The notes under the pieces were generated by a model. That model was not told where the DNA came from. It saw only the letters and a list, made by a program, of their open reading frames with translations, and made no database searches. Of a DNA stretch of 64,000 nt, positions 61,944-64,000 are shown piece by piece; within the stretch, counting starts at the first letter, position 1, and the number at the start of each line of letters is the position of its first letter. Origin of the DNA: Aphelocoma coerulescens. Taxonomy: Eukaryota; Chordata; Aves; Passeriformes; Corvidae. The position numbers and the translations under genes were made by a program. The DNA is taken from assembly GCF_041296385.1 (NCBI RefSeq), contig NC_091017.1:48172214-48236213 (forward strand), read 5' to 3'.

Positions 61944-64000
61944 CATACATTTACTTATTTCAAAAATTTAGAATACCACTCTGGCACCAAAGTCTGACCT
62001 CACATACGTGCAGTAGCACCCCTTACATGAAGAATCAGGTTATATACATATTTAGGAATAATATTTCCTATAAAGTATTTTCTATATCTTCTTCATAAAA
62101 AATAAGGCTTAAACCAAGAGTCTATTGTAATTTATTTTAAATATGTGTATTTTTTAAACAAAGTGTACAGCATATATAAGATAAATCTTATTGATATATT
62201 CCATAGATAAGCTATACCTTATATATATGGGGGATATAAAACCATCCCCTCAATACCTACAGGGCAGCTATTGGGAAGACCAAGTCAGGTTCTATGCATT
62301 GGTGCATGGTGGCAGGACTACTGCTTTTCATTTCATCAAAGCTATTTTCTCCCTATTTCAACATATTTATGAAGTGACAGAGAAAACTGAAAGATCTTTA
62401 TTCAGAACAAGCATAGAGATAGAAAATAATAGTACAGAGATCTTTGTGTAGAGGAAGAAGTGCTGGATATGGAAAAGGAAGAAGTGATGGCTATAGAAAG
62501 ATAGAGGAGGGGTAGCTTCTTGGACAAGGGAAAATACTCATGAAGCATTTACATTACTGTGAGGTTTCCCTCAAAGTTGAAAGTCTGGATACTTCTGAGG
62601 CTTGCCCATCTCAAACTGTTTGATTTTTATCATTAACTGCCAGCATATGAACAATGGTTGTTACTTTTCTTTCCATATCCCAATTTGCTACTGAATCCTC
62701 TATAAAATTATTTTCTCAATGTGCTATCTAAATCATATTAAGTCTTACTGTCTTGTTTGTGGCCATCAGTATGTACTGAAAATTGACTTTATCCAGTGCA
62801 CCTGGGTTTCTGGAAATACATTTCTTTGAAGGATTTATTTTTGTATGGTTTGTGTTTTGATGGGATTTTTTTTCCTTTAGTTCACTGAAGTAAATCATGA
62901 ATCATGCTAGAAAAAACCAAAACAAACCCAAAACAAACAAACAAACAAAAAAAACCCCAAACAGACAAAGAGAATGTAATAAAATGTTATACCACATATA
63001 AGAATACTAATCAAGATGTTGCTGACCATTCTTGTTTACTCGTTGGTATCCAGCATTCACCTAAGACCAAACTAGGCATGAAAAATAAAGTTAGCTTTCT
63101 ATACAGTCATAAACCTTCATGGGTTTAGAAATCCCTCAGAACACATGAAAAATGAAGACAAGATTGAATCTGGTAGCAGTATGACAATTTACACCATTGG
63201 AACATATTCTGTGATTCCAGGAGAACTGTGGGGGAATGCTGCTGGCTACTCTGTTCTTCTCATGAATTTTTGATTTTCTCCTACTACTTTTCTTACTTAT
63301 GCATAAACAAAAAGCTGTGTATCTGTTGTAGCACTGGATATTTTTTCTCTATTTCAGTCTATCTGGACCATTTTCAGGATAGTTTTACCCCTTGTACTTC
63401 ACCAGGCTGTTCTTGATTGAGTCTGTAATAACCTCTTGTAGATGAAAAATCAGAACCGTACTTCTCACTAAGTCAATTGCTTTTGGCAATGGTTCTCTTC
63501 CTGAAATCCACTCACTGAAGTTGTTGGCTCGTAATTCTTTTTGAACACCCCTGTTCATTTTTTGGGGTTATCTTCTGAGCTGTATTTTTTTTTTATCATT
63601 CAAAGATTTTCAGCAGTTCCATTGGTATCTCACTGGTTTTTTTCTTCTTATGTAAATATTATATCTCATGTCACCTTTCTGCAGAGGAAAAAACAACAGA
63701 TGTACTCCTAACTGGTGCACATTATCTCATTTTTTACTTTTAGGGATAACATCTTCTATCAATACCTACAACCCAAATGATATCTGAAGTGTAGTATGAA
63801 ATTCAGGATTCTATCTGAGTCAGCATATCCAAGTAGTTTTCAAATCTGTGATGTTTGCCTTATTGCCATCCAGGTGGTAAACTCTCTCATCTAGGCATTT
63901 ATCAGCTCAAATCTCCATTTGTGTCATTTGTTCTACAAAATACAGCTCTCTTCCACTCATGCATATTGCAAGCACTCAGAGAACTTGTCTCTGTGGTCTT
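61937..64000. other. AT-rich non-coding DNA with CAAA low-complexity tract
   Basis: No gene is visible. A (CAAA)n-rich patch lies at 62917-62960, and a 9-T run occurs near 63587. Frames are at most 86 codons (62191-62451), without domains. No repeat is recognised up to the window edge. Confidence 0.6.
62917..62960 (+). repeat. A/C-rich low-complexity tract with (CAAA)n core
   Basis: caaaccaaaac words pass into four regular caaa units and an A run, then cccc. The type is the same as at 16629. Confidence 0.85.

Noticed and set aside
1..64000. CRISPR arrays, operons, riboswitches, bacterial promoters
   Set aside because: No regularly spaced repeats with unique spacers and no prokaryotic gene organisation exist here. 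The repeat content is vertebrate.

Overview
The window looks like vertebrate nuclear DNA from a bird, most likely a songbird (passerine). The evidence is the interspersed repeats. There are several CR1 LINE copies with the avian CR1 3' end, in both orientations. There is a SINE whose head resembles tRNA-Ile and whose tail resembles CR1, as in the zebra finch SINE family. There is also an avian ERVL-type solo LTR. The rest is AT-rich, with few CpG dinucleotides and many short homopolymer or microsatellite tracts. No bacterial, phage or organellar gene organisation is present.

I find no protein-coding gene that I can defend. The open frames are short (mostly 60-100 codons), start at arbitrary ATGs, lack recognisable domains and overlap on both strands. 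The longest frames (226 and 163 codons) are antisense or chance frames inside GC-rich LTR sequence. The window therefore reads as a gene desert or the inside of a very long intron.

Layout: 1-1.3 kb holds an unidentified GC-richer segment and a degenerate 34-bp tandem repeat. A CR1 3' end lies at 5.3-5.8 kb, a GATA compound microsatellite at 7.1 kb, a 29-A tract at 9.5 kb, and the tRNA-Ile/CR1 SINE at 13.7 kb. Next come low-complexity CAAA/CAAC tracts at 16.4 and 16.7 kb, a CR1 fragment at 18.7 kb, a minus-strand CR1 at 20.9-21.6 kb, and an ERVL-type solo LTR with imperfect 5-bp target duplication at 22.8-23.9 kb. From 24 to 47 kb the sequence is almost featureless apart from microsatellites and one GC-rich exon-like island near 44.8-45.0 kb. 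At 47.0-47.5 kb is a minus-strand CR1 reverse-transcriptase fragment with an internal deletion. A perfect 41-bp tandem duplication follows at 49.0 kb, then a minus-strand solo-LTR-like element at 50.0-50.8 kb, an exon-like GC-rich island at 55.2-55.35 kb, opposed CR1 fragments at 57.4-58.2 kb, and a 427-bp ERVK-type solo LTR with a near-perfect 6-bp target duplication at 60.0-60.4 kb. The last 3.5 kb holds only simple repeats.

No set of genes works together here. The biological content is retroelement history: LINE insertions, one SINE that probably borrowed the CR1 3' end for mobilisation, and three solo LTRs. The two exon-like islands are the only candidates for host transcripts, and both are inference from reading frame and splice-like motifs alone.
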